Shown: positions 1 through 8,454 of the stretch, piece after piece
Position numbering within the stretch: position 1 is the stretch's first letter
Layout of the letters: each line of letters starts with the position of its first letter
Assembly: GCA_027322375.1 (NCBI GenBank)
Contig: DAHVRS010000424.1
Location: forward strand, 1 to 9,683
Source of the DNA: Brachybacterium sp.
GTDB taxonomy: Bacteria > Actinomycetota > Actinomycetes > Actinomycetales > Dermabacteraceae
Length of the DNA: 9,683 bases
Direction of reading: 5' to 3'
Position numbers and translations under genes: made by a program
The notes under the pieces: generated by a model
What the model saw: the letters and a program-made list of their open reading frames with translations, nothing else
Databases searched by the model: none
Told to the model about the DNA's origin: nothing

Positions 1-58
1 CTCCGGAAGCGATCTCGTGATCGCCCGCGAGGGCGCCGGCGACATCGACCGGTTCTGA
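1..58 (+). CDS. C-terminal tail of an unidentified gene (5' end outside window)
   Basis: An open frame enters from the left edge and ends at a TGA at 56-58. The 18 visible residues read SGSDLVIAREGAGDIDRF. Sixteen of the 18 codons end in G or C, as expected for a real gene in this genome, and better than the antisense frame over the same bases (13 of 19). No motif is recognisable, so no function is offered. It is the only plus-strand gene in the window and converges on the MFS transporter, whose frame runs through it in antisense. With so few residues, it could still be a chance open frame. Confidence 0.45.
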   Translation, partial: SGSDLVIAREGAGDIDRF

Positions 59-1336
59 GCAGTCCCCTCGGCGCGCCACGGCGCGACGGCTGCTGAGCGA
101 GCCGGAGAACACGAGGATCCCCAGCGCGTACAGCGGCACCATCCACAGCGCGTAGCGCAGGGTGAGCCCGTCGGCGAGGGCGCCGACGAGCGGCGGGGTG
201 AGGAAGAAACCGAGACGCGCCATCCAGCCCACCACGGTGATGCCCACGCCCTGCGGGACGCCGGGCAGATCATCCGCAGCGCGGAAGGCGGCGGGGAACA
301 GCGTCGCCACACCCCAGCCGGCTGCGGCGAAGCCGATCATCGCGGTCACCGGGGAGGGCAGCAGCAGGGCGAGGCTCATCCCGGCCGCGCCGATCACGGC
401 GCCGAGGCGCGCGGTGGCGCGGTCACCGAGCCGGTCCACGACCGCGTCCCCGGTGAAGCGGCCCACGGTCTGCGCGCCCTGCAGCGCCACGAAGGCCATG
501 CCAGCCAGGAACGGTGTGGCGTCGAAGGTCTCGCGCATGAACAGGGCGCCCCAGGTGCTGCCGGCATCCTCCGTGGAGCCGGCGAAGACGAGCACCATGC
601 CGAGCGCCGCGACGAGGCCCAGAGCGCGCAGGCTCATGCCCGCGATGCGCAGCCCGGCGGGCTCGGCCGGGACCTCCCCCGCGGAAGCCGCGGAGGGGCC
701 GGCGACCGGAATGGTCGCGCGCTCGGTGGAGTCCGGGCCGGTGAGCATGAAGCGGAAGGACCCGGCGGCGAGAGTCCCGAACAGCACCAGGCCCATCACG
801 CCCTGCAGCCACAGCGGCAGACCCACCTGCGCAGCGCCCGCGCCGAGGAGGCCGCCGGCGACGGCGCCCAGGGACCACCAGCCGTGGTAGCTGTTCATGA
901 TCGAGCGGCGGTAGCGGCGCTCCACTCGCATGCCGTGGGCGTTCATCGAGATGTCGGTGATCGCGTCGGCCGCCATCGCGAGCGCGAGGGAGATCGCGAG
1001 CCAGGCCCAGGAACCGGCGATGTACACCAGCAGGTGCGAGGTGGAGGCGATGATCTGCGCGGCGACCGCCACGCGGGCGGAGCCGAAGCGGCCCATGAGC
1101 CGCGCGGCGAAGAGGCCGGAGAGCAGGCCGCCGATCGGCCCGAGCCCTACCGCGAGTCCGAAGGCGGTGTTGCTCAGCCCGATGGACTCCACGAGCTCCG
1201 GGTAGCGCGGCAGGATCGCGCAGAAGGACGCGCCGTTGAGGAAGAAGAGCAGGGAGATGGCCCAGCGGGCGAGGCGCGCGTCCCGCGGGACGTCGGGGCG
1301 CAGCGCGGTGTCTCGCGAGGTGTCGTGAGCGTTCAC
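1..1336 (-). CDS. MFS transporter, YbjJ-like (3' end outside window)
   Basis: Predicted 12-helix inner-membrane transporter of the major facilitator superfamily; the substrate is unknown. The chosen start is GTG at 1336, with GGAG four bases upstream. An ATG at 1346 is in a different, non-MFS frame. Helix 1 begins near residue 26 (WAISLLFFLNGASF). The segments ITDISMNAHGMRVERR (about 128-141) and IMNSYHGWWSLG (146-157) resemble the conserved loop 4-5 of the YbjJ-type family. GDAVVDRLGDR (about 296-306) is a second-half copy of the MFS motif A pattern GxxxDRxGxR. A hydrophilic Ala/Pro/Ser-rich loop (about 200-228) separates the two six-helix halves. The last helix ends near residue 410, but the frame has no stop before the window edge. 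The tail of 30 or more residues therefore runs antisense through the opposing gene at 1-58. The stretch GGACC-N4-GGTCC at 1350-1363, just upstream of the start, might be an operator, but this is weak. Family call is firm; the C-terminus is unresolved. Confidence 0.85.
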   Translation of the reverse strand, partial: MNAHDTSRDTALRPDVPRDARLARWAISLLFFLNGASFCAILPRYPELVESIGLSNTAFGLAVGLGPIGGLLSGLFAARLMGRFGSARVAVAAQIIASTSHLLVYIAGSWAWLAISLALAMAADAITDISMNAHGMRVERRYRRSIMNSYHGWWSLGAVAGGLLGAGAAQVGLPLWLQGVMGLVLFGTLAAGSFRFMLTGPDSTERATIPVAGPSAASAGEVPAEPAGLRIAGMSLRALGLVAALGMVLVFAGSTEDAGSTWGALFMRETFDATPFLAGMAFVALQGAQTVGRFTGDAVVDRLGDRATARLGAVIGAAGMSLALLLPSPVTAMIGFAAAGWGVATLFPAAFRAADDLPGVPQGVGITVVGWMARLGFFLTPPLVGALADGLTLRYALWMVPLYALGILVFSGSLSSRRAVARRGDCSEPVDVAGALAGDHEIASG

Positions 1337-1414
1337 GATGCTCCATTCTGGACCATCCGGTCCGCTCTCACATCCCTGGTTCATCCCCCAGTCCCCGTCC
1401 CTGCTCCACACAGA

Positions 1415-1449
1415 CGCGTGCCCGGCGCCGCAGGGGCACCGGGCACGCG
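1415..1449 (-). terminator. Hairpin after the small membrane protein gene
   Basis: A perfect 11-bp inverted repeat lies 17 bases past the stop codon of the 85-residue gene. The arms are CGCGTGCCCGG (1415-1425) and CCGGGCACGCG (1439-1449), with a 13-base loop. No U-tract follows on the minus strand, which is common for terminators in high-GC actinobacteria. It separates the small membrane protein from the MFS gene, suggesting the transporter has its own promoter in 1337-1414. Confidence 0.6.
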
Positions 1450-1466
1450 GAGTGCTCAGAGGCGGA

Positions 1467-1724
1467 TCACTTGCTCAGGAAGCGGGGCACCAGGTCGAAG
1501 GTTGCGAAGAGGGCCACGAGGCACATGGTCAGGCCGCCTATGAACAGCCACGGCTGCGGCTCGCGCATCGTCATCAGGCTCATGAGGTAGAGCCCGCCCG
1601 CGAACAGACCGAACAGCACGATGAACAGCACCACCGACAGGCCGGTGCTGTTACCGGACGAGGTGACGTTGTCCTCGGCGCGCGCCGGGGCGCGGTGCTC
1701 ATCCGCGACATGCTGGTTGCTCAT
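1467..1724 (-). CDS. Small two-helix membrane protein, unknown function
   Basis: An 85-residue protein I do not recognise as a named family. Residues 1-27 are hydrophilic and Ser/Asn/Glu-rich. A first membrane helix spans about 28-51 (GLSVVLFIVLFGLFAGGLYL), followed by a short loop REPQPW. A second helix spans about 59-77 (WLFIGGLTMCLVALFATFDL), with a short basic end PRFLSK. There is no cleavable signal peptide; both termini are probably cytoplasmic (inference). The start ATG at 1724 is well supported by a purine-rich ribosome site, AAGGAAGAGG, a few bases upstream. The gene follows the amidotransferase-like gene by 66 bases on the same strand and may be co-transcribed with it, although a hairpin lies in the gap. 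A strong hairpin follows it. Real gene: likely; role: unknown. Confidence 0.8.
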   Translation of the reverse strand: MSNQHVADEHRAPARAEDNVTSSGNSTGLSVVLFIVLFGLFAGGLYLMSLMTMREPQPWLFIGGLTMCLVALFATFDLVPRFLSK

Positions 1725-1754
1725 GCTGCCTCTTCCTTCACGTCAGATCCGTAC

Positions 1755-1777
1755 CGTCCGGGCGCAGAGCGCGGACG
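1755..1777 (-). terminator. Short hairpin between amidotransferase-like gene and small membrane protein
   Basis: The arms CGTCCG (1755-1760) and CGGACG (1772-1777) enclose an inner CGC-AGA-GCG stem-loop, giving nine pairs with a two-base GG bulge. It lies 14 bases past the TAG of the upstream gene and ahead of the ribosome site of the next. It could be a weak terminator or an attenuating or processing hairpin. There is no U-tract, so its function is uncertain. Confidence 0.35.
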
Positions 1778-1790
1778 ACCACGCCCCATC

Positions 1791-2534
1791 CTAGACCAGG
1801 GCGGGCCCGGGGGCGGACACCCGCGCGTGCTCGATCGCGGTGAGCAGCGTCTCGAAGACCGCCGCGCCCGCAGAACCATCGATCTCGGGGTGCCACTGCA
1901 CGCCGAGCACGGCGGAACCGGCCGACGCCTCGACCGCGAGTGGAAGGCCGCTCTCGTGGCGGGCGACGATCCGCAGATCGCCGCGGACCTCGCGCACGCC
2001 CTGGTGGTGGAAGGCGGTGACGCGGGCCTCGGTGCCGAGCGCGAGGGCGAGGTCGCTGGCCGCGTCGAGGGAGGCGGTGACGGGGGTGGGCTCCTGGCCG
2101 GTCGCGGGGTGCGCGGGCACATCGTGCGGGAGGTGGCGGTGCAGCTCGCCGCCCTCGGCGAGGACGATCAGCTGCAGGCCGCGGCAGATCCCGAGCACGG
2201 GCACGCCGGTGCGGCGCGCGGCCCGGTACAGGGCGGTCTCGAAGGCGTCGCGCTCCGGGTCCGGGGTCATGTCGGTGGGCAACGGTGCCTCGCCCCAGGC
2301 TGCGGGGTCGAGGTCGGTGCCGCCGGTGAGGACGATCCCGTCGAGCTCGGCGACCTCCTCGTCGGTCCACTCGTCCTGCGGGGAGAGGACCACGGGCCGG
2401 GCGCCGGCCTCGCGCAGGGCGTGCACGTAGTGCTCGTTGACGACGACGGCGTCGTGGCCCGCCCAGGCGCCGGACATCATGGTCCGAGTCCCCGCGGTCA
2501 CGCCGATGAGCGGGCGACGAGTGCGCTGCGCCAT
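1791..2534 (-). CDS. Gamma-glutamyl-gamma-aminobutyrate hydrolase family protein (class I glutamine amidotransferase-like, peptidase C26)
   Basis: A 247-residue cytoplasmic hydrolase, about the usual length for PuuD-type enzymes, which cleave gamma-glutamyl amides such as gamma-glutamyl-GABA in putrescine breakdown. It shows the family's opening strand (PLIGVTAG, 8-15), the LTGGTDLDP segment (69-77), and the nucleophile elbow LGICRGLQ with catalytic Cys117. It also has HHQGV (176-180) and the catalytic pair His215/Glu217 in GVQWHPE. The residues after the elbow read LIVLAEGGELHRHL, where the family more often has an Asn-Val pair, a modest deviation. The start ATG at 2534 is supported by AAGGA eight bases upstream. 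No other putrescine or polyamine genes are in the window, so the substrate is not fixed; a related gamma-glutamyl amide or peptide is possible. It is followed by a small membrane protein gene 66 bases downstream. Confidence 0.88.
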   Translation of the reverse strand: MAQRTRRPLIGVTAGTRTMMSGAWAGHDAVVVNEHYVHALREAGARPVVLSPQDEWTDEEVAELDGIVLTGGTDLDPAAWGEAPLPTDMTPDPERDAFETALYRAARRTGVPVLGICRGLQLIVLAEGGELHRHLPHDVPAHPATGQEPTPVTASLDAASDLALALGTEARVTAFHHQGVREVRGDLRIVARHESGLPLAVEASAGSAVLGVQWHPEIDGSAGAAVFETLLTAIEHARVSAPGPALV

Positions 2535-2637
2535 GATGTTGTCCTTTCCGCGAAGGGGGCCTGTGCCGGTCGCCGGTCGACGACTGAGAACAGTTCACCC
2601 CCTCAGCCCCTCCCCCAGCGAGCTGTGTGGCGGAATG

Positions 2638-2655
2638 TGTCAGCGCTCTGTGACA
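2638..2655. promoter_or_regulatory. Inverted repeat TGTCA-N8-TGACA, possible operator
   Basis: A symmetric pair of half-sites lies in the 181-bp gap upstream of the amidotransferase-like gene, about 105-120 bases before its start. The spacing and symmetry fit a dimeric regulator site, but no convincing -35/-10 pair was found next to it. The rest of the gap (2535-2637) shows only the ribosome site and C-rich sequence. This is a tentative call. Confidence 0.25.
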
Positions 2656-2663
2656 ACGGTCTG

Positions 2664-2692
2664 CGACAGCGGCGTGTCGGGCGGCGCCGCCC
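2664..2692 (-). terminator. Possible terminator after the glycosyltransferase (two small GC hairpins)
   Basis: Two adjacent hairpins lie downstream of the glycosyltransferase stop. One is GGGCGGCGCCGCCC (2679-2692), a perfect palindrome that can fold as a five-bp stem with a four-base loop. The other is CGACA-N6-TGTCG (2664-2679). Each is short and there is no U-tract, so this is plausible rather than firm. Confidence 0.35.
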
Positions 2693-2695
2693 TCG

Positions 2696-2731
2696 TCAGC
2701 GCGGGCTGGTGCGGCTCAGCGCAGGCTGGTG
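2696..2731. repeat. 20-nt-period tandem duplication around the glycosyltransferase stop codon
   Basis: The 16-base copies TCAGCGCGGGCTGGTG (2696-2711) and TCAGCGCAGGCTGGTG (2716-2731) match at 15 of 16 positions. The right copy holds the real stop codon (2716-2718) and last codons of the glycosyltransferase; the left copy is a duplicate just after the stop. It looks like a slippage duplication of the gene's 3' end. Confidence 0.65.
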
Positions 2732-3861
2732 ACCGCGCCGTGGCGGGCGGTCGCGCGGAGGTAGTGCCCGCGCAGCTGCTCGGCGAGGACGGGCCAGGTG
2801 CGCTTGTGCACGGACTCCTCGGCGGCGCGGCCCATGGCGCGGCGCTTCGCGTCGTCGAACAGCAGATCGCTCGCGTGGTCGCGCAGCTCGTCGAGCATCC
2901 CCGGGGTGTAGAGCCAGCCGGTGCGGCTGGGGGCGATGAGGTCCACCGGGCCGCCGCGGCGCGGTGCGATGACGGGCAGACCCGAGGCCATCGCCTCCTG
3001 GATCGTCTGGCCGAAGGTCTCGAGCTCACCCGGGTGGACGAAGAGATCAGCGCTCGCGATGTGGGCGGCGAGGTCGGTGCCGGTGCGGAAGCCAGCGAAG
3101 TGGGCACGGGGCAGGCGACGGCGCAGCGCCTCCTTCTCCGGGCCATCACCCACGATCAGCAGACGCACCCCGGGCATGTCGTGCAGGACCCGCAGGTCCC
3201 CCACCTGCTTCTCCGGCGCGAGACGGCCCACGTACACCACGAGCTTCTCCTCGGAGCTCGCGTAGCGGGCGCGCAGCTCGGCGCTGCGCAGCGAAGGCGA
3301 GAACAGCGAGGTGTCCACGCCACGGCGCCACAGCTCGACCCGGTCGATACCGTGCTCGTGCATCTGGCGGCGTGCGGCCTGGGAGGGGGCGAGGTTCACG
3401 TCGCAGCGGTTGTGCACGTCGCGCAGCAGCTGCCAGGAGGCGTTCTCGAGGAAGGGCATGCCGTAGCGGGCCGTATAGCCGGGCACGTCGGTCTGGTAGA
3501 CGGCGACGGTGGGGAGGGAGAGCTTCTGCGCGGCGACCGCGGCGCGTCCGCCCAGCAGCATCGGGGAGGCGAGGTGGACCACGTCGGGCCGGAACTCCTC
3601 CATGCGTCGGCGCAGGGAGGTGGCTGTCGCGGCGGCGATGCGCACATCGCTGTAGCCGGGCATGGGCGCGGAGGCGACGGTGTGGACGTTCACCTGCTTG
3701 CCGCAGGCGGTGCGCACGGACCGCTCGGTGCCGGGGCCCGCCGGGGCGATGATCTCGAGCTCGTCACCGGAGGCGGCGAAATGATCCGCCACGCGGAGCA
3801 CGGAGCCGGAGACGCCGTTGAGGTGCGCGAGTGCCGATTCAGAGACCAGAAGGATCCTCAT
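2716..3861 (-). CDS. GT4 family glycosyltransferase (MgtA/PimB-like, probable GDP-mannose-dependent alpha-mannosyltransferase)
   Basis: A 381-residue GT-B fold glycosyltransferase, the usual length for the family. The N-terminal acceptor half opens with MRILLVSESALAHLNGVSGS. The interdomain segment has RRGVDTSLFSP (180-189), and the donor half starts at VYVGRLAPEKQ (209-219). The E-x7-E motif reads ELETFGQTIQEAMASGLPV, with Glu281 and Glu289 binding the nucleotide-sugar. RGGPVDLI (302-309) matches the loop typical of actinobacterial lipid mannosyltransferases. It probably acts at the inner face of the membrane on a glycolipid or phosphatidylinositol-mannoside-type acceptor; sugar and acceptor are inferred from family likeness only. 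I prefer the ATG at 3861, because the family begins at MRILLVSE and GAGG sits just upstream. Alternatives in frame are ATG at 3873 and GTG at 3900. A large inverted repeat ends at 3873 and would bury the ribosome site of the 3873 start. No envelope genes lie alongside, so it may stand alone. Confidence 0.87.
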   Translation of the reverse strand: MRILLVSESALAHLNGVSGSVLRVADHFAASGDELEIIAPAGPGTERSVRTACGKQVNVHTVASAPMPGYSDVRIAAATATSLRRRMEEFRPDVVHLASPMLLGGRAAVAAQKLSLPTVAVYQTDVPGYTARYGMPFLENASWQLLRDVHNRCDVNLAPSQAARRQMHEHGIDRVELWRRGVDTSLFSPSLRSAELRARYASSEEKLVVYVGRLAPEKQVGDLRVLHDMPGVRLLIVGDGPEKEALRRRLPRAHFAGFRTGTDLAAHIASADLFVHPGELETFGQTIQEAMASGLPVIAPRRGGPVDLIAPSRTGWLYTPGMLDELRDHASDLLFDDAKRRAMGRAAEESVHKRTWPVLAEQLRGHYLRATARHGAVTSLR

Positions 3862-3872
3862 GCCCTCGAGCA

Positions 3873-3946
3873 TGCGCCGCCGCCTGGTCCTGCGGGTCAC
3901 GGGGAGTTGACGTCCCGGTGAACTCTTCGGACCAGGCGGCGGCGCA
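3873..3946. repeat. 18-bp perfect inverted repeat with 38-nt loop at the glycosyltransferase start
   Basis: The arms TGCGCCGCCGCCTGGTCC (3873-3890) and GGACCAGGCGGCGGCGCA (3929-3946) are exact reverse complements. The repeat sits in the 105-bp gap between the methionine-synthase-like gene (stop at 3967) and the glycosyltransferase. On the minus-strand transcript the second arm ends on the A of an alternative ATG (3873), 11 bases before the preferred ATG at 3861. It could terminate the upstream transcript, although a 38-base loop and no U-tract are atypical. It could also control access to the ribosome site. Confidence 0.8.
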
Positions 3947-3966
3947 GGTGGCTCAGAGGAGCTGTC

Positions 3967-5178
3967 TCAGAGGCGCTTCGAGGCGATCTTCGCGCCCTCG
4001 GTGAGGGACTCGAGCTTCGCCCAGGCGATCTGCGGGTGGATCCGCCCGCCCAGGCCGCAGTCGGTCGAGCCGATCACTCGCTCGGGGCCCACGAGCTTCG
4101 CGAAGCGCTCGAGGCGCTGGGCGACGAGCTCCGGGTGCTCGACGACGTTCGTGGCGTGGGAGACGATCCCGGGCACCAGCACCTTGTCGCCTGGCAGCTC
4201 GAGGTCCTGCCACACGGTCCACTCGTGCTCGTGGCGCACGTTCGCGGCCTCGAAGGAGTAGTACTTCGCGTCGATCTCGAGCAGCAGCGGCGCGATGTGG
4301 CGGAACTCGATGTCGGTGGTGTGCGGGCCGTGCCAGGAACCCCAGCACAGGTGGAAGCGAGTCTGCTCAGTGGGCACGCCGGACAGGGCACGGTTCACGG
4401 CATCCACGCGCTTGCGGGTGAACTCGAGATAGTCCTCGAGGGACGGCTCAGGGTTGATCTGGTCCCAGTTCTCGGCGATCGAGGGGTCATCGACCTGGAC
4501 GGTGAGGCCGGCGGCGGCGATCGCCTCGTACTCGGGGCGCATCACCTCGACCCAGGCGTCGAGGAAGGCGTCCACATCGCCGTAGTGGTCATCGGTGATG
4601 CGGCTGCCGGAGCCCGGAGAGAGGGAGTTGAGGAACCCGGTCTCGTAACCGGCGGCGGTGAAAGCGCTGGTCGCGTTCGCGATGTCCTGCGCGATGAGCT
4701 CGCGTCCGGTGTCGGAGAAGGCGACGGGCCCGGTCGCGGCGGGGAAGGTGGGCTGGGTGCCCACGGTGATGCCGGAGGTCGGGTCCTGGTAGGCCTCGGC
4801 GAAGATCGTCCAGTCGCGGCGGTCGGGAAAGCTGGTCAGGCGCACGTCGCCGGGGCTGGAGCGGACCGGCTCGGCGGAGAGGTGGTCGCTGCCGGTGAGC
4901 TCGAGGCCACTGACGCGGTCGAAGATGTAAGACCACCAGGAGCCGTAGTTCACGGCCGAGCCCATGAGGTGGCCGTACTCGCCGTCGTTGGGGATCGAGA
5001 TGCCGATCTCGCGCTGACGGGCCACGACGTCGTGCACGGCCTGGGCGAGCACCTCGCGGAACTCGTCGGTGGGCTCGGGAGTCAGGCCGTCCTCGCCGAC
5101 GGGGCGGGCGGCGTTGGCGGCGATCAGCTCCGGGCTGCGGGGCAGGGAGCCAGCGTGGGTGGTGAGGATCTCGGTCAT
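3967..5178 (-). CDS. Cobalamin-independent methionine-synthase-like (MetE C-terminal type) methyltransferase
   Basis: A 403-residue single-barrel protein of the MetE/UROD superfamily, corresponding to the catalytic half of the ~750-residue classic MetE, whose N-terminal barrel is absent. All four zinc-site positions are visible: His276 and Cys278 in FHLCWGSWHGPH, Glu310 in YSFEAAN, and Cys374 in GSTDCGLGG. These would activate a thiol acceptor such as homocysteine for methyl transfer from a folate. It opens with TTHAGSLPRSPEL, typical of the short family, which includes methionine synthase II-like enzymes and the epoxyalkane:coenzyme M transferases. The thiol and donor substrates are therefore not settled. 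I chose ATG at 5178 because the family starts there and a -10-like TAGGCT ends seven bases before it, suggesting leaderless expression. No ribosome site is evident. The frame stays open far upstream through the 15-bp repeats, but that extension is not family-like. The gcv genes upstream supply methylene-THF, so a one-carbon link is plausible. Confidence 0.87.
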   Translation of the reverse strand: MTEILTTHAGSLPRSPELIAANAARPVGEDGLTPEPTDEFREVLAQAVHDVVARQREIGISIPNDGEYGHLMGSAVNYGSWWSYIFDRVSGLELTGSDHLSAEPVRSSPGDVRLTSFPDRRDWTIFAEAYQDPTSGITVGTQPTFPAATGPVAFSDTGRELIAQDIANATSAFTAAGYETGFLNSLSPGSGSRITDDHYGDVDAFLDAWVEVMRPEYEAIAAAGLTVQVDDPSIAENWDQINPEPSLEDYLEFTRKRVDAVNRALSGVPTEQTRFHLCWGSWHGPHTTDIEFRHIAPLLLEIDAKYYSFEAANVRHEHEWTVWQDLELPGDKVLVPGIVSHATNVVEHPELVAQRLERFAKLVGPERVIGSTDCGLGGRIHPQIAWAKLESLTEGAKIASKRL

Positions 5179-5185
5179 GGACTGG

Positions 5186-5216
5186 AGCCTAGGGCGCGGC
5201 GCTCCCCCACCGGCAA
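5186..5216 (-). promoter_or_regulatory. Probable leaderless promoter of the methionine-synthase-like gene
   Basis: On the minus strand, TAGGCT (5191-5186) fits the actinobacterial -10 pattern TAnnnT. It is followed by exactly seven bases before the ATG at 5178, the spacing typical of transcripts that begin on the start codon. A -35-like TTGCCG (5216-5211) lies 19 bases further upstream, longer than ideal. The lack of any Shine-Dalgarno sequence agrees with leaderless expression. Confidence 0.5.
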
Positions 5217-5263
5217 TCGCGCCGTCACGGCGGTTCACACGCCGCACGGCCGACGAACGCGCG

Positions 5264-5332
5264 GCCGACGGGTTCACAGCCGATGGATTCACAGCCGATG
5301 GATTCACAGCCGATGGATTCACAGCCGACGGG
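5264..5332. repeat. 15-bp tandem repeat array (minisatellite) between gcvP and the methionine-synthase-like gene
   Basis: On the plus strand there are four full 15-base units plus a partial one. The first unit, GCCGACGGGTTCACA (5264-5278), is a variant. Three identical units, GCCGATGGATTCACA, follow at 5279-5293, 5294-5308 and 5309-5323. The partial GCCGACGGG (5324-5332) closes the array and forms the base of the adjacent terminator hairpin. More degenerate related sequence (GCCGACG and TTCACA pieces) extends left to about 5221. The unit length is divisible by three, but no gene is expected here. It lies about 85-155 bases upstream of the inferred transcription start of the next gene. Confidence 0.92.
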
Positions 5333-5370
5333 CCCGGGCGGCACCGCAGTGGTGCCGCCCGGGCCCGTCG
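5326..5370 (-). terminator. Strong gcvP terminator hairpin (20-bp perfect stem)
   Basis: The arms 5326-5345 and 5351-5370 are perfectly complementary over 20 bp, around the five-base loop GCAGT. The stem starts 20 bases past the gcvP stop. It is nearly all G/C and no U-tract follows; instead the transcript would run straight into the 15-bp repeats. The left arm uses the last partial repeat unit. It most likely ends the gcv transcript; the palindrome could also act for any plus-strand transcript. Confidence 0.8.
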
Positions 5371-5390
5371 CCTGCTCAGACCTCTCGGAC

Positions 5391-8327
<2,937 letters not shown>

Positions 8328-8351
8328 GAAAGGGCGCCCCTGGGTTCTGCG

Positions 8352-8373
8352 TGCAGTGCGGGTGAGCACTGCA
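8352..8373 (-). other. Hairpin in the leader of gcvP
   Basis: TGCAGTGC (8352-8359) and GCACTGCA (8366-8373) form a perfect eight-bp stem with a six-base loop, 24 bases upstream of the gcvP start codon. It does not cover the AGGGG ribosome site. It might protect the gcvP end of a processed transcript or influence translation; no known riboswitch consensus is visible. Confidence 0.5.
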
Positions 8374-8374
8374 G

Positions 8375-8417
8375 GTGTGCGGTGCGGTGATGCGGTGCTG
8401 TTGTGCGGTGCGGGAGC
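8375..8417 (-). other. G-poor CCGCA-repeat stretch between gcvH and gcvP
   Basis: On the minus-strand transcript this segment is rich in C and A with few Gs, and carries five CCGCA units, several within ACCGCA(C). It lies between two hairpins and is predicted to be single-stranded. A C-rich, G-poor unpaired stretch is the sort of sequence Rho binds, so it may control how much transcription passes from gcvH into gcvP (inference). Confidence 0.4.
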
Positions 8418-8454
8418 CGAGGGGGCGGCCGCTGGGTGCGCGACCGCCCCCTCG
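8418..8454 (-). terminator. Hairpin directly after gcvH
   Basis: CGAGGGGGCGG (8418-8428) and CCGCCCCCTCG (8444-8454) form a perfect 11-bp stem with a 15-base loop, starting three bases past the gcvH stop. It has no U-tract, so it may be a partial terminator or a stem that stabilises an upstream gcvTH message and sets its ratio to gcvP. Confidence 0.55.

Noticed and set aside
423..1346. A 307-residue minus-strand open frame starting with ATG at 1346
   Set aside because: It is out of frame with the MFS protein; the translation is Arg/Pro-rich with no membrane helices, whereas the GTG at 1336 opens a clean 12-helix transporter.
2588..2596. GAAC-A-GTTC as an SOS (LexA) box
   Set aside because: Actinobacterial LexA boxes need GAAC and GTTC separated by about four bases; here there is only one, and the gene is not a DNA-repair gene.
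1338..3921. Long plus-strand open frames across the amidotransferase-like and glycosyltransferase genes
   Set aside because: They are low-complexity antisense shadows spanning gene boundaries, and both minus-strand genes have clear family motifs.
5264..5332. CRISPR array
   Set aside because: The units are contiguous 15-mers with no spacers, and no cas genes are nearby.
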